Positions 36,101 through 44,786 of a stretch of 64,000 nt of DNA are shown in pieces (position 1 is the stretch's first letter; each line of letters begins with the position of its first letter). This stretch comes from Verrucomicrobiota bacterium (GTDB lineage Bacteria > Verrucomicrobiota > Kiritimatiellia > CAIVKH01): contig JACKPT010000004.1 of NCBI GenBank assembly GCA_024233345.1, positions 1 through 64,000 of the forward strand. The letters are read 5' to 3'. Below the pieces are notes generated by a model. The model worked only from the letters and a program-made list of their open reading frames with translations, was not told where the DNA came from and ran no database searches. Both the position numbers and the translations under genes were made by a program.

Positions 36101-39100
36101 AGGAGTATGGCTGGGTGATTCGGACCGACCCGACGGTACAGGAGGTCTGGTACAACATCGACGACAGCAATCCCCTGAACGACGACGGCCAGACCGGAAA
36201 GACCGAGGGCAACGGCACCAATGCCCTTGGCCAGACTGCGTGGGCCCAGGCCACCCGGGTGGTGCCCACGGTGGGACTCGACAGTGCCTACCCGGATGAA
36301 TGGCGTTTCACCTACCGGAATATTCCGGCCAGCGGTACCGCCAGTGTCCAGGTCCGGTTGCGGGAATTGAGTTCATCCACCAACCTGAACCAGTCCGACG
36401 TCGCCGGCCACTTCACCACCCTCACCCGGTCGGTAGATACCCTCGCCCCGGCCCAGGCGTTGTTTGTGGCTTTTCCCCCCGACGATGGCGATGTTGTGGA
36501 TACCAACTATGTGCTGAAGGTTTACTTCAGCAAGTCGCTGGCGGATGGCACCGACGAGCCTACCCTGAAAAGCCGTTTTGCGGTTCGGATCAACGGCGCC
36601 ACGCAATCCACCAACACCTATTCCATCAGCTACAATGAGAATGAAAACTATCATGCCCTCGCGGTCACCTTGCCCAACCTGTACAATGGAGATGAGGATT
36701 ACCTCCATGAGGTGCAAATCACCCATCTGACCGGAGGCAGCATCCTTCTCCAGGCCTCGCGCCTGGTCAAGGCGGCCCCGGCTTCGACCGGTCCCTATGT
36801 AGCCATCGTCACGCCGCCTGAGGTTGACTCCGTGGGCAAGCCGTTTGAAATTATTCTTCCCGATGTGGCGGTGCCCACGGCGCAGCAGCGGCAGTATACG
36901 ATCCTCGTGGAGTCGGGCCTGGCGATCAGCAATCTGTGGATCGAATTTGTCGGGGGAACCGGTCATACCCGGCTGCTTGATTCGGTGGATAACCCGTTGG
37001 CCGGCCGGCTCGATGTCAACGCGGGAAATGTGAACGTCATCGGTCGCGATGTGCAACTCTCCGGAACGGTGTCGGTCACCCTGAGCAATACCACCGTGAC
37101 CGGATCCGGGACTGCGTTCCTGACCCAGGTCAAACCTGGAAACCGCTTGCGGATTGGCACCAATACCGTGACGGTATCCGCAGTTCCATCCAATACCATC
37201 CTGACCCTGACCAGTGCTTATGTCGGACCCGCCGGCTCGGGACTGGCCGCATTTGTACGCCCGGCTTTTGATGTTGAGCTGCAAACCGGGCAAACCCTGA
37301 AGGTGGGTACCAACCTGTCCACCGTGGCCTCGGTTTCCTCTTCCTCCAACCTGACCCTGACCACCGCCTATCCCGGACCCACCGCGTCCGGTCAGATCGG
37401 TTACCGGGTTGAGCCGAATCCCTCCCTGTCCGGCAACCGGTTGCGGTGGAGTTTTCTGTGGACCAATATGACGGCGGGAAGTTTCACCTTCCGCGCTCAA
37501 GTGGATACCGATGCCGATACCAACAGCGTGGAAGCTTTTGCCCTCCGCAATACCCGGGTCGTGCTGCGCCAGGTGGTCACCAACAATCCTGCCTCCGATG
37601 ATGACGACAATGACGGGCTGTCCGACACCGACGAAACCACCAGTGTTCCCCTGCCTGCAGGAAATTCCGAAGGCTGGAGCAATGGGGACGTGCACAAGAA
37701 CCTGTTCAGCGGACGGACCGATCCCTTGAGCCCGGATAGTGATGGGGACGGTGTCGCGGACGCCACCGAGTTGGGGCTCCAGCTTTCCATTGCCACCAGC
37801 ACGGTGGTCTCGGCTGATACCAACGGGGATGGTTTTAACAACTTCATCTCCGATGCCCATGCCCCCCTGTTCAATACCACGGACAATTGGTGGCATCCCC
37901 GGTATGACCTGACCAAGGGTCGGCTGGACCTGCTGGAAGGAACGGTGACCGATGCCGGTAATCCGGATACCGATTTTGATTCGATCATCGAGGGCATGGA
38001 GGATCTGAACCGCAACGGCCGGGTGGAAATCGGTTTGCTCAGCGGCGGGGTTATCACGTCGATTCTTACCAACCCGCCAACCATACGCGCCACATCCCGG
38101 ATCGATGGCAACGCCCTGCCCACCAATGCGCGCTGGCTGGAATCCGACCCCAATAACAGCGACACCGACGGCGACGGAGCCCTCGATGGTCAGGAAGACA
38201 TGAATGGAAATGGCCGCCTCGACATCGGACTGGTCACCAATGGGGTAACCAATGTGCTTGGGGTTGCCGATCTTCCGCTGTATGGGACCAATCTCGCCGG
38301 GGTTCTTTCCCGCGCGGTGAAGATCGAGGTCCTGACCAACCGCTACAACCTTGCAGATCTGCGGTGGTTGGAGACCGACCCCCTTCTTCCGGATACCGAT
38401 GGAGACGGACTGCTGGATGGATGGGAGCGTCAGTTCGGGCTGGATGCCCTCGACAATGGTACCCTCAACCTCCGCACCGGCGGGGCGGGGGATCCGGATA
38501 AGGGCGCCTCCGGGGATCCCGACAATGATACCTTCGACAATGCCACCGAATTTCTCAACGGCACCCATCCCCTCGTGCCCGACAATGTGCCTCCGCCTCC
38601 GGAAGGCTCCATCACCGTGGGCCGCGGTCCCGCGATCGGGATGATTAATGGGATCACCTACTACCAGGAATTCATGGACTGGACCTGGGATGACTTGCGG
38701 ATGCTCGATGAATATGAGGGCGACGGCAGCAACAACCAGCAGGGGGATATCTACCCCGGTTATGACGGGTTTGATTCCTCGCGCGACATCGTTGCGTTCT
38801 ATATGCGGGATGGGGGCTCGATCGATAACAAGATCTACTTCCGGCTCGATTTCAATGACCTGAACGCCCTCGCTGAACAGGCCAACCTTGACCTCTATGT
38901 CGCGATCGATATCGGCAGCCCCACCGCCGGTGAACGGGTGCTCCCCGATGACGTGGATACCTTGACCGATATGCGCTGGGAAGCAGTGGTTGCTGTCTAT
39001 GATTCGGCGGCGGGTACGGTGTATGTCGATACCAATCCGGGCGCCAATACCACCCTGTTCGGCCAGTCTCTTTCCTCATTCGGGGTGGTCTCTCAACCCG

Positions 39101-41883
39101 CAGCCTACCTCGGCGCCTACTTTAACGCCGAGCTGGACTCGGTCGAATTAGCGATCAGCCGCCAAGCCCTCACCGACATTGGTTGGAATGGGATTGCCAG
39201 CAACTTGAACCTCCAGGTCTTCACCACCCGCGATGGCACCTGTAACGGATGTGTGGACGGAGGTGCCGGGGCCGGGGATATCGGTGGCCGCAGCGATATT
39301 CGCGATTCGATCGTGAATGACTACATCGCGGAAGACTATTTTTCCGCTCAGGCCGGTCTCGCCGGTTCCGGCAGCGTGTTGGTGAACTGGATCGCCGGGG
39401 GCAATCATGCCTCCCGGGCCAAGGTCGCGGTGCTGGTGCACGGCAATCAGGCCAATCAACCCGGAAGCTCCACCCAGCGCTTGATCAATGACCAGAATGG
39501 GGCTGGCTATCACCGGGTGATTCTCGGACATGAGGTGTTTGCGCAACCCTTGAATCTGCACATCACCCCGACCCTTGCTTCTTCGATCGAGTGGGCGCGT
39601 GTTGATACCAATCAGGGGCCCTTCTGGGTCGATGGCCCGGCCTTTAATGCGTGGATCGCCCAGTTGATTCAGACCAACATCATCTATCTGCTTGCCAGTA
39701 CCTACTCCGACCACATGATGCCGTATTTCCCGACCACGTTTAACCAGGAGAATATCCAGGAAGCGGGCGAAGTCCTGTCGGCCATCTATGGCGTTACCTT
39801 TACCTCCAACAGTGTTTTCTGGACTCCGGAGCGTTTGTTTGATGAAGGGGTGTTCAGTGATGTCCAGGCTGCCGGGTACCACTGGACCGTGATCGATCAA
39901 AACACCCATCTATGGAACTGGTTTGGCCGGACCGACTCACTGGGTGAGAATGGCTACAGTCTGAACCGCATACATGGGGTGGGGGCTTTTGTGATCAACA
40001 ATCTCGCCACGGATTTCCGGTTCAGCAATCTGGACGGTGGCCCCAACACATCGTTGCGCAACCTGATGAGCCGCCGGGCCCGCGGGGCCTGGGAGCGCCT
40101 GACCACCCTGTTCATGAACTGGGAGGACTTCGCCAGCAATAGCCAGGCCGATGCTTATGACCGCAATCTTCGCTGGATGGCAAACCGCCCCTGGATCCGC
40201 CTGGTCGGGCTCGAAGAGATCACCACCGAAACGTTGGACCTCAGTGGAAATGGCATGACCAGTTGGTCCTCCGGGGTGGTGGACCGGGGCTCGCCTTCAC
40301 TATCCCTGCAAAGTCACAACTGGCTCAATCATGCCACCGGTGAAAACTATGACCACTGGTACTATGGTTCCGCGATTGAAGAGGGACTTGCGGGTCAGAA
40401 GTTTAACGTGCGCTCCGGGGTGCAGGTCCCGAAAGCCTATGGTGAAGTCGGGGTTTCCGGCACGGTGCAGGATGCGTGGGCGCTTGTCCAGGGAATCACC
40501 GAGACCGGCCTGGCCCGGCTTGCCCGCACGGTCTTGTTTGCTTCCACATTCCAGACCGCCTTCCATGTGGAGGACAACAACGACCTCAGCCGCTGGAGCA
40601 CCGGGGACTACATCTATCCCGCGATCAGTTCCAACACCCTTCAAGGCTTTGCTCGCCGCGCCCAGGCCCAGAGCCGGTTTGCCGCGATCTACAGCGAAGT
40701 GGATACATGGGCGGCAATCGCCGGCGGCATGACCACCACCCTGACCATGCAGGTCGATGCCGATCTCGATGGCGAGAATGAGTATGTGCTCGCCAACGAC
40801 CGGGTGTTTGCTCTATTTGAGCGGATCGGTGGCCGTATGGTAGGCGCCTGGGCCCGTGATCCTTCCGACGGACTGATTTATCAGGTGATGGGCAATCATG
40901 CCTCGGCACCCGGCGTGGAGACCGAGCTGGAAGGGAACCAGAATCTCAATCCGGATGGATCCATCGCGGCATTCCGCACGTCCGGGTTCAAGGATTGGGT
41001 GCAGGGCGGGGCGACCTATGTCAATGACCTGTACAGCATCGCTTCCGTGGCCAATGGCTGGCAACTCACCTCCCCGGATGGTCGCATCATCAAGACCATC
41101 ACCCTTGCCCCGAGCAACACCGCCATGCAGGTGAATTACCAGGTCTCGACCAATCTGAATGGCGGGGTGTTGGGGGTCCGTCATGGCTTGTCGCTGAACT
41201 TGCTTGATTTGTTGGCCCAGGGCCAGGCCACCCTGGGGTACGAGGATCACCTTAACGGGGTGATGACCCTCGCCAATCTCGCCGGCGGTAAAGTGGTGCG
41301 GGCGGTCATCGGTTATCAGAATGGAGCCAACAACACCGGTTTCAACCGGCAGGCCGTCGATGACAATCCGGGGGGCGGCTATAACTTCGCCACCGTGACC
41401 ATGCGCAACCAACCCCAGACCCATCAGGTTGAACTGATCGGAACCAACACCTTCTCCTTCACCCTGTCCTTGGAGGCCTTGTCGGTCGGGTCGGATTGGG
41501 AGCAATGGGCACTCGACAACGAACTGGATCCTTTCAACCCCGCCACCGCTGGCGAGGATGCAGATGGGGACAAGGTGTCAAACTGGGAGGAATATATCGC
41601 CAATACCGATCCCCAGGATGAAGCGGACTATCTCGCGTTCGACCAGCAGATCAACACGGGCAATGGCATTGATATACGTTTTGCCACCAGCACCGACCGC
41701 CGATATTTTGTCTGGTACAGCGATACGACCATGATTGAACCGGACTGGGTCAACGCCACCACTTCGGGCATCTCCGGGGATGGCAATATCTACATCTATA
41801 CCGATACCAATGCGGTGACGCCGCCCCAATCACTCTTGATTAGTAACCGATTCTATCGGATCGGGGTGGAGCTGAACCCATAG
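33172..41883 (+). CDS. Giant secreted protein with GH13 and GH57 glycosidase-type domains
   Basis: This 2903-residue protein has a signal peptide (RVSLLGLFLLGSLAGTSRS). GH13 barrel: about residues 24-480, with all four motifs, DNIMNH (Asp112), GLRLDAVKH (nucleophile Asp265), MFGEHLG (acid Glu328) and FAKSHDDD (Asp393). Carbohydrate-binding and Ig-like beta domains: about 480-1480. Calcium-type Asp repeats: about 1480-1800 (DSDGDGVADATE, DTDGDGALDGQE, DTDGDGLLDGWE). A DOMON-like domain: about 1810-1980. GH57-type barrel: about 2080-2500, with NLHITPTL, LLASTYSDHMMP and FWTPERLF (Glu2220 as likely nucleophile). A C-terminal Asp-rich repeat and sorting-type domain follows (DADGDKVSNWEEYIANTDP). 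Joining GH13 and GH57 in one chain is unusual. It probably degrades alpha-glucans outside the cell. Confidence 0.88.
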   Translation: MRRLRVSLLGLFLLGSLAGTSRSEIVLQYFNLSWRDLADKMPELAETGYGALWLPPPTKGSGGLSVGYDLWDPFDLGSRDQRNTVKTRYGTEEELIRLIETAHRFGIRVYFDNIMNHRAFDIPGFSESTPIDIYPGMVPEDFHLRITEEGFYRKWDNVADWNDAWQVQNRNFSDLIDIAQETPNANFGYTEGSTHPKISLVRHPNNPELYDTHPTLGRVGFYNTNITVGLIASNQSFYSEDVGGYLMRTVRWLVDRTKVDGLRLDAVKHVPSYFFGEQGEGKDTSNAGYTGQAQDQFNLTRGFEDWDNHRDTVFNVELPRNDLMMFGEHLGTPPGFDEYINAGMRLIDAPLHSLLNNVLGNPDASLAGLDQPGYSGNPSFSQYTGVMFAKSHDDDYANRPELHFALHFTRAGIANLYTDGNYQSETLAQSGGAFPRHANTAFLGQFGDVRIPNLVDIHQDFARGDQIPKWSDTDVVAYERRDKRENEGMSDQDGTLMLFMMNDNYADGQGRPIDTTFGHEPFVNDAYLYNYSSYGGGFYVFGSQIANGEVIIPPGGYFVFSWRTPEESDLWRVGGGKPLTIYQNGQEAGTVSVIRRDGPDGDENFNPYNLPNRGYATNETATPYTYKYTMPRVTSPTNLRFVARVDGSAANVLMKLDGGVDINSHMGMGHTNETVGRDNAPGIWPLQGTDTFLGYEETRYRHRQHEEKFAAKDASRNKIGSAGAETYLMTIGTSGFTTNRGDGVNNWSRDEGAAWVYHDPFDQVTGGTNSGTQFSPLPQSAAGVPVTMWVKVGYGCDVGKAYIYYTTDGVSYPEGAGGEGIGNTKVVEMNYHHSDAIDGSGFSPDWWRGVLPALPSGTKLRYKISAYRVQGGGCGAPYIIQFPVDGAAVDRKLSRMGVWEITNFNAAAAVYKPHNDYGASVTGLVEGFHMLKARAFLDRDGRAALYNTFAQSFYYDAARPGGAVAFPANNGDDLLSQEYGWVIRTDPTVQEVWYNIDDSNPLNDDGQTGKTEGNGTNALGQTAWAQATRVVPTVGLDSAYPDEWRFTYRNIPASGTASVQVRLRELSSSTNLNQSDVAGHFTTLTRSVDTLAPAQALFVAFPPDDGDVVDTNYVLKVYFSKSLADGTDEPTLKSRFAVRINGATQSTNTYSISYNENENYHALAVTLPNLYNGDEDYLHEVQITHLTGGSILLQASRLVKAAPASTGPYVAIVTPPEVDSVGKPFEIILPDVAVPTAQQRQYTILVESGLAISNLWIEFVGGTGHTRLLDSVDNPLAGRLDVNAGNVNVIGRDVQLSGTVSVTLSNTTVTGSGTAFLTQVKPGNRLRIGTNTVTVSAVPSNTILTLTSAYVGPAGSGLAAFVRPAFDVELQTGQTLKVGTNLSTVASVSSSSNLTLTTAYPGPTASGQIGYRVEPNPSLSGNRLRWSFLWTNMTAGSFTFRAQVDTDADTNSVEAFALRNTRVVLRQVVTNNPASDDDDNDGLSDTDETTSVPLPAGNSEGWSNGDVHKNLFSGRTDPLSPDSDGDGVADATELGLQLSIATSTVVSADTNGDGFNNFISDAHAPLFNTTDNWWHPRYDLTKGRLDLLEGTVTDAGNPDTDFDSIIEGMEDLNRNGRVEIGLLSGGVITSILTNPPTIRATSRIDGNALPTNARWLESDPNNSDTDGDGALDGQEDMNGNGRLDIGLVTNGVTNVLGVADLPLYGTNLAGVLSRAVKIEVLTNRYNLADLRWLETDPLLPDTDGDGLLDGWERQFGLDALDNGTLNLRTGGAGDPDKGASGDPDNDTFDNATEFLNGTHPLVPDNVPPPPEGSITVGRGPAIGMINGITYYQEFMDWTWDDLRMLDEYEGDGSNNQQGDIYPGYDGFDSSRDIVAFYMRDGGSIDNKIYFRLDFNDLNALAEQANLDLYVAIDIGSPTAGERVLPDDVDTLTDMRWEAVVAVYDSAAGTVYVDTNPGANTTLFGQSLSSFGVVSQPAAYLGAYFNAELDSVELAISRQALTDIGWNGIASNLNLQVFTTRDGTCNGCVDGGAGAGDIGGRSDIRDSIVNDYIAEDYFSAQAGLAGSGSVLVNWIAGGNHASRAKVAVLVHGNQANQPGSSTQRLINDQNGAGYHRVILGHEVFAQPLNLHITPTLASSIEWARVDTNQGPFWVDGPAFNAWIAQLIQTNIIYLLASTYSDHMMPYFPTTFNQENIQEAGEVLSAIYGVTFTSNSVFWTPERLFDEGVFSDVQAAGYHWTVIDQNTHLWNWFGRTDSLGENGYSLNRIHGVGAFVINNLATDFRFSNLDGGPNTSLRNLMSRRARGAWERLTTLFMNWEDFASNSQADAYDRNLRWMANRPWIRLVGLEEITTETLDLSGNGMTSWSSGVVDRGSPSLSLQSHNWLNHATGENYDHWYYGSAIEEGLAGQKFNVRSGVQVPKAYGEVGVSGTVQDAWALVQGITETGLARLARTVLFASTFQTAFHVEDNNDLSRWSTGDYIYPAISSNTLQGFARRAQAQSRFAAIYSEVDTWAAIAGGMTTTLTMQVDADLDGENEYVLANDRVFALFERIGGRMVGAWARDPSDGLIYQVMGNHASAPGVETELEGNQNLNPDGSIAAFRTSGFKDWVQGGATYVNDLYSIASVANGWQLTSPDGRIIKTITLAPSNTAMQVNYQVSTNLNGGVLGVRHGLSLNLLDLLAQGQATLGYEDHLNGVMTLANLAGGKVVRAVIGYQNGANNTGFNRQAVDDNPGGGYNFATVTMRNQPQTHQVELIGTNTFSFTLSLEALSVGSDWEQWALDNELDPFNPATAGEDADGDKVSNWEEYIANTDPQDEADYLAFDQQINTGNGIDIRFATSTDRRYFVWYSDTTMIEPDWVNATTSGISGDGNIYIYTDTNAVTPPQSLLISNRFYRIGVELNP

Positions 41884-41983
41884 CGAAGGTTACGAGCATC
41901 GGCGGTTTGTCGGTAAGCCGGGTGTGCGTGCTCGGCTGTAGCTTCTTCGCGAAGACTCGGCGCCCCCGGCGCTGGCGATGATT

Positions 41984-42180
41984 GACCGTAAATCCGGCAG
42001 TAGGAGAACCACAGATGGACTCCGATGAACACGGATGGAGGTCATGACGCAGGCGATAAAGGAGTGATACCGATCCCGAATGATTCACGGTCTTTTTCCC
42101 GCCGACCCGGCAGGTGTTCCGGTGTTTCGGACAGAACATCAGGGCCTGAAACCTGAACCCCGAACCCTGAAACCGTGTCC
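41984..42180. repeat. Intergenic short-repeat region
   Basis: A roughly 300-bp convergent gap (41884-42181). It contains ACCACAGATGGACTCCGATG followed by AACACGGATGGAGG, an imperfect 12-bp periodic stretch, and near 42146 a CCTGAAACCTGAACCCCGAA run with a ~7-bp period. Such pieces look like dispersed intergenic repeats. No gene or RNA was recognised. Confidence 0.45.
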
Positions 42181-42181
42181 G

Positions 42182-43156
42182 TTACCAGCCCAGCACGTAG
42201 GCAAAGATCAGCGGCGCGACAATCGTGGCATCCGATTCGATCACAAATCGCGGGGTATCTGGTGATAACTTCTCCCAGGTGATTTTCTCGTTGGGAACCG
42301 CCCCCGAGTAGGAGCCATAACTCGTGGTACTGTCGCTGATCTGGCAGAAGTAGGCCCACAGGGGGACCTTCTTGCGCAGGTCCTGGCGAATCATCGGAAC
42401 CACGCAGATCGGAAAGTCACCGGCAATCCCTCCGCCGATCTGGAAGAAGCCGATGGGATTCTTTTTTACCGTCCTGGGATACCACTCGGCGAGGTGCATC
42501 ATGTACTCGATCCCGGTGCGGACGGTGTGGACATTCTTGATCTCCCCGGTCAGGCAGTGGGAGGCATAAATATTCCCGAGGGTGGAGTCCTCCCATCCGG
42601 GGACATAGATGGGCAGATTCTTCTCGCAGGCCGCTACCAGCCAGGAGTGTTTCGGATCGATCTGGTAGGATTTTTTCAGCTTCCCGTCCCGGATCAGGCG
42701 GTACATGAACTCGTGGGGAAACATCGGTTTACCCTCGCGATCGGCTTCGAGCCACAGCTCGAGAATCCGGTGCTCGATACGCCGGATGGCTTCTTCCTCG
42801 GGGATGCAGGTGTCGGTGACCCGGTTCAGATGGCGCTTGAGAAGTTTCACTTCCTCTCTGGGGCTGAGTTGCCGGTATTCCGGTACCCGGACATAGTGGT
42901 CATGAGCGACCAGGTTGAAGAGATCCTCCTCCAGGTTGGCTCCGGTGCAGGTGATGGCATGGACCTTTCCCTTGCGGATCATTTCTGCAAGGGACAGCCC
43001 GAGTTCCCCGGTGCTCATTGCCCCGGCCAGGGTCACCATCATTTTCCCTCGGTGATTCAGAAAGACTTTATACGCCTCAGCGGCATCCTTGAGGGTTGCG
43101 CTGTTGAAGTGGCGATAGTGGCGGGTGATAAAGTTGGAAATGGATGTCGGTTTCAT
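42182..43156 (-). CDS. Deoxyhypusine-synthase-like protein
   Basis: This 324-residue protein resembles deoxyhypusine synthase (DHS): TLAGAMSTGELGLSLAEMIR and ITCTGANLEEDLFNLVAHD bind NAD. SDSTTSYGSYSGAVPNEKIT with WEKL after it carries the catalytic Lys (WEK). Bacteria lack eIF5A, so bacterial DHS homologues are thought to act in polyamine metabolism, such as homospermidine formation. The actual reaction here cannot be told. GAGGAG precedes the ATG by 5 nt. It is convergent with the giant glycosidase. Confidence 0.85.
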   Translation of the reverse strand: MKPTSISNFITRHYRHFNSATLKDAAEAYKVFLNHRGKMMVTLAGAMSTGELGLSLAEMIRKGKVHAITCTGANLEEDLFNLVAHDHYVRVPEYRQLSPREEVKLLKRHLNRVTDTCIPEEEAIRRIEHRILELWLEADREGKPMFPHEFMYRLIRDGKLKKSYQIDPKHSWLVAACEKNLPIYVPGWEDSTLGNIYASHCLTGEIKNVHTVRTGIEYMMHLAEWYPRTVKKNPIGFFQIGGGIAGDFPICVVPMIRQDLRKKVPLWAYFCQISDSTTSYGSYSGAVPNEKITWEKLSPDTPRFVIESDATIVAPLIFAYVLGW

Positions 43157-43261
43157 GCTTCTCCTCAGGTATGTCGGTTACGATAGAGGCAACCGATAGA
43201 AGAACTCAAGCCGGTATGCTGGTTGTGCGCGATGGCTTTGATGCAAGCGCACAGGTTACCC

Positions 43262-43280
43262 GGCGGTCTCCGGGACCGCC
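43262..43280 (-). terminator. Possible hairpin downstream of the amidase gene
   Basis: GGCGGTC and GACCGCC form a perfect 7-bp stem with loop TCCGG. There is no U-run, so a rho-independent terminator is doubtful. It lies between the DHS-like gene's start and the amidase's end. Confidence 0.3.
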
Positions 43281-43364
43281 CTTTCGGAGTATGACGACCT
43301 CCAGATATCGCACCATCGGAGCGCTGGCCCGGGAGGCCGGATGAGGCTTTATGGAGGGCTAGAT

Positions 43365-44249
43365 CTATCCCCGCATCCGCGATGCGGGGAAGTTCTTGCC
43401 GGGGCAGAGGGTGGGCTTGTTCTTGGGGTTGATTTCGCGGTGGGTTTTGACATTGGTTTTGGACACTGCGCAACGCCGGTTCAAATAGCGGATGAGCGCT
43501 GTGAGGCTTTCCAGTTGCGCTTCGGTGGGGCGGTCTTTTTCAAAGTTTCCAACCAGGCAGATGCCGATGCTGATGTAGTTGAGGTTCTCGCTGGCGAGAT
43601 GCCCGCCCGCGAGCTGACCCTTCCAGCGGTTCCCAATTTCAATGCGTCCGTCGGGGATGCCCTTGCCATTCCCGATCACAAAGTGATAGGCCAGTCCATT
43701 TTTCATCCTCCGCTTGTAACGGTGATAGTAATCCATCCCTTTGATGGTTCCGCTGGTGGTGGCGCTATGGTGGACAACCACATATTTCCAGCGCTTGGTG
43801 GAGACGGAAATGCGGTCCAGTTCGGCTTTGAGCTTCGCGGGCAGGTCAAATTGCGGCGGCGCTGCGGTACTACCGCCTGCGGGGATCAGCAGGGTCTGGC
43901 CGGGTTTGAGCCGGTTGGGATCTGTCAATCCATTGAGATCCAGGATCCCGCGTACGGATGTCCCGTGGCGCAATGCGATTTCGCCCAGGGTATCGCCCGA
44001 TTGAACCTGATAGGGCACCGGGGAGCCCGGGGCGGCGGGGATGGTCAACACCTGCCCGACATAGAGCTGGTTGGGGTTGGCAATTTCGTTGGCCCCGACG
44101 ATATCCGCAATGGCGAGGTCATAGGTCTTGCTGATCTCGTCAAGGGTCTCTCCGCTTTTGACGGTGTGCGTGCGCTGGGCAAGAACCGCCACGGCCATAC
44201 CGGTGATGCCGAGAAGAAAGAGCCATTGCCACCGGACGCGAAGATTCAT
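43365..44249 (-). CDS. LysM-containing N-acetylmuramoyl-L-alanine amidase
   Basis: This 294-residue protein has a leader or anchor (WQWLFLLGITGMAVAVLAQ), two LysM domains (HTVKSGETLDEISKTYDLAI and YQVQSGDTLGEIALRHGTSV) that bind peptidoglycan, and a C-terminal amidase_2/PGRP-like domain: VVVHHSATTSG with the first zinc His, then THREINPKNKPTLCPG with the distal zinc His and Cys. It cleaves the bond between muramic acid and the stem peptide. The ATG read from 44249 overlaps the CPXCG gene's stop, so the two are translationally coupled. Confidence 0.9.
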   Translation of the reverse strand: MNLRVRWQWLFLLGITGMAVAVLAQRTHTVKSGETLDEISKTYDLAIADIVGANEIANPNQLYVGQVLTIPAAPGSPVPYQVQSGDTLGEIALRHGTSVRGILDLNGLTDPNRLKPGQTLLIPAGGSTAAPPQFDLPAKLKAELDRISVSTKRWKYVVVHHSATTSGTIKGMDYYHRYKRRMKNGLAYHFVIGNGKGIPDGRIEIGNRWKGQLAGGHLASENLNYISIGICLVGNFEKDRPTEAQLESLTALIRYLNRRCAVSKTNVKTHREINPKNKPTLCPGKNFPASRMRG

Positions 44250-44431
44250 TCCCCATGCTCCGACTGGGCCCACCCGGTGTAAGAACCATCTGACTCCCGG
44301 TGGAGGTGAACCTGGAGCGGCCGACAGCAAACCGAGCAGTCGATCGACAGAATGTCGGTGTCCGGTCCAATGTCGGGCGTCACCATGACCGGCTGTCCGC
44401 AATAGGGACAGATCACTTCAAGGTCATCCAT
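44246..44431 (-). CDS. CPXCG-motif cysteine-rich protein
   Basis: This 61-residue protein has CPYCGQ and CSVCCRPLQV, two knuckles of a compact zinc ribbon, with an acidic linker between them, matching the CPXCG family. Its function is not known. The stop overlaps the start of the amidase gene (ATGA), so it leads a two-gene operon. The zinc-binding and regulatory role is inference. Confidence 0.88.
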   Translation of the reverse strand: MDDLEVICPYCGQPVMVTPDIGPDTDILSIDCSVCCRPLQVHLHRESDGSYTGWAQSEHGE

Positions 44432-44695
44432 GCCGTTTCCATTTCCTCCGGTGCATGCTCCTGATTCAACGACATCCCCCCGGATGTTGCAACCAGAACG
44501 TTTCGTGGTTCTCTACATTTCCCCTGAATATTGAGCACATGGAAAACAAATCGGGATAGACTAGCGACTAGCCTGGAGATTCCATTCAAATACCCGCAAG
44601 TCTTTCGACCCCTTACAGACAGATGTTCTTGAGGGTGTCAATGTGACCTGTGTTAGGGTGTTTGGTCGCTTGCTCTCGCACCTACATTGTGCCAC

Positions 44696-44760
44696 ACTCC
44701 ACACCATGAAATGGGGGCTTTTGGTAGGATTTCAAGGGGCAAGTACGCATGCCTCCCCAA
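44696..44760 (+). promoter_or_regulatory. Conserved leader element, copy 1
   Basis: CTCCACACCATGAAATGG, then GGGGC...GCATGCCTCCCCAA, is nearly repeated at 48392. GGGGCA and TGCCTCCCC can pair. It lies just upstream of the beta-helix gene within a 328-bp divergent gap that otherwise shows nothing recognisable, so it may be a shared 5'-UTR control element. Confidence 0.5.
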
Positions 44761-44786
44761 TGCGATTTCCTATCAATGCAGGGCGC

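Noticed and set aside
36373..38568. Long minus-strand open frame inside the giant glycosidase gene
   Set aside because: It is antisense to a well-supported gene, has Gly/Ile/Gln-rich composition unlike a protein family, and reflects the high GC third-position bias of the opposite strand.
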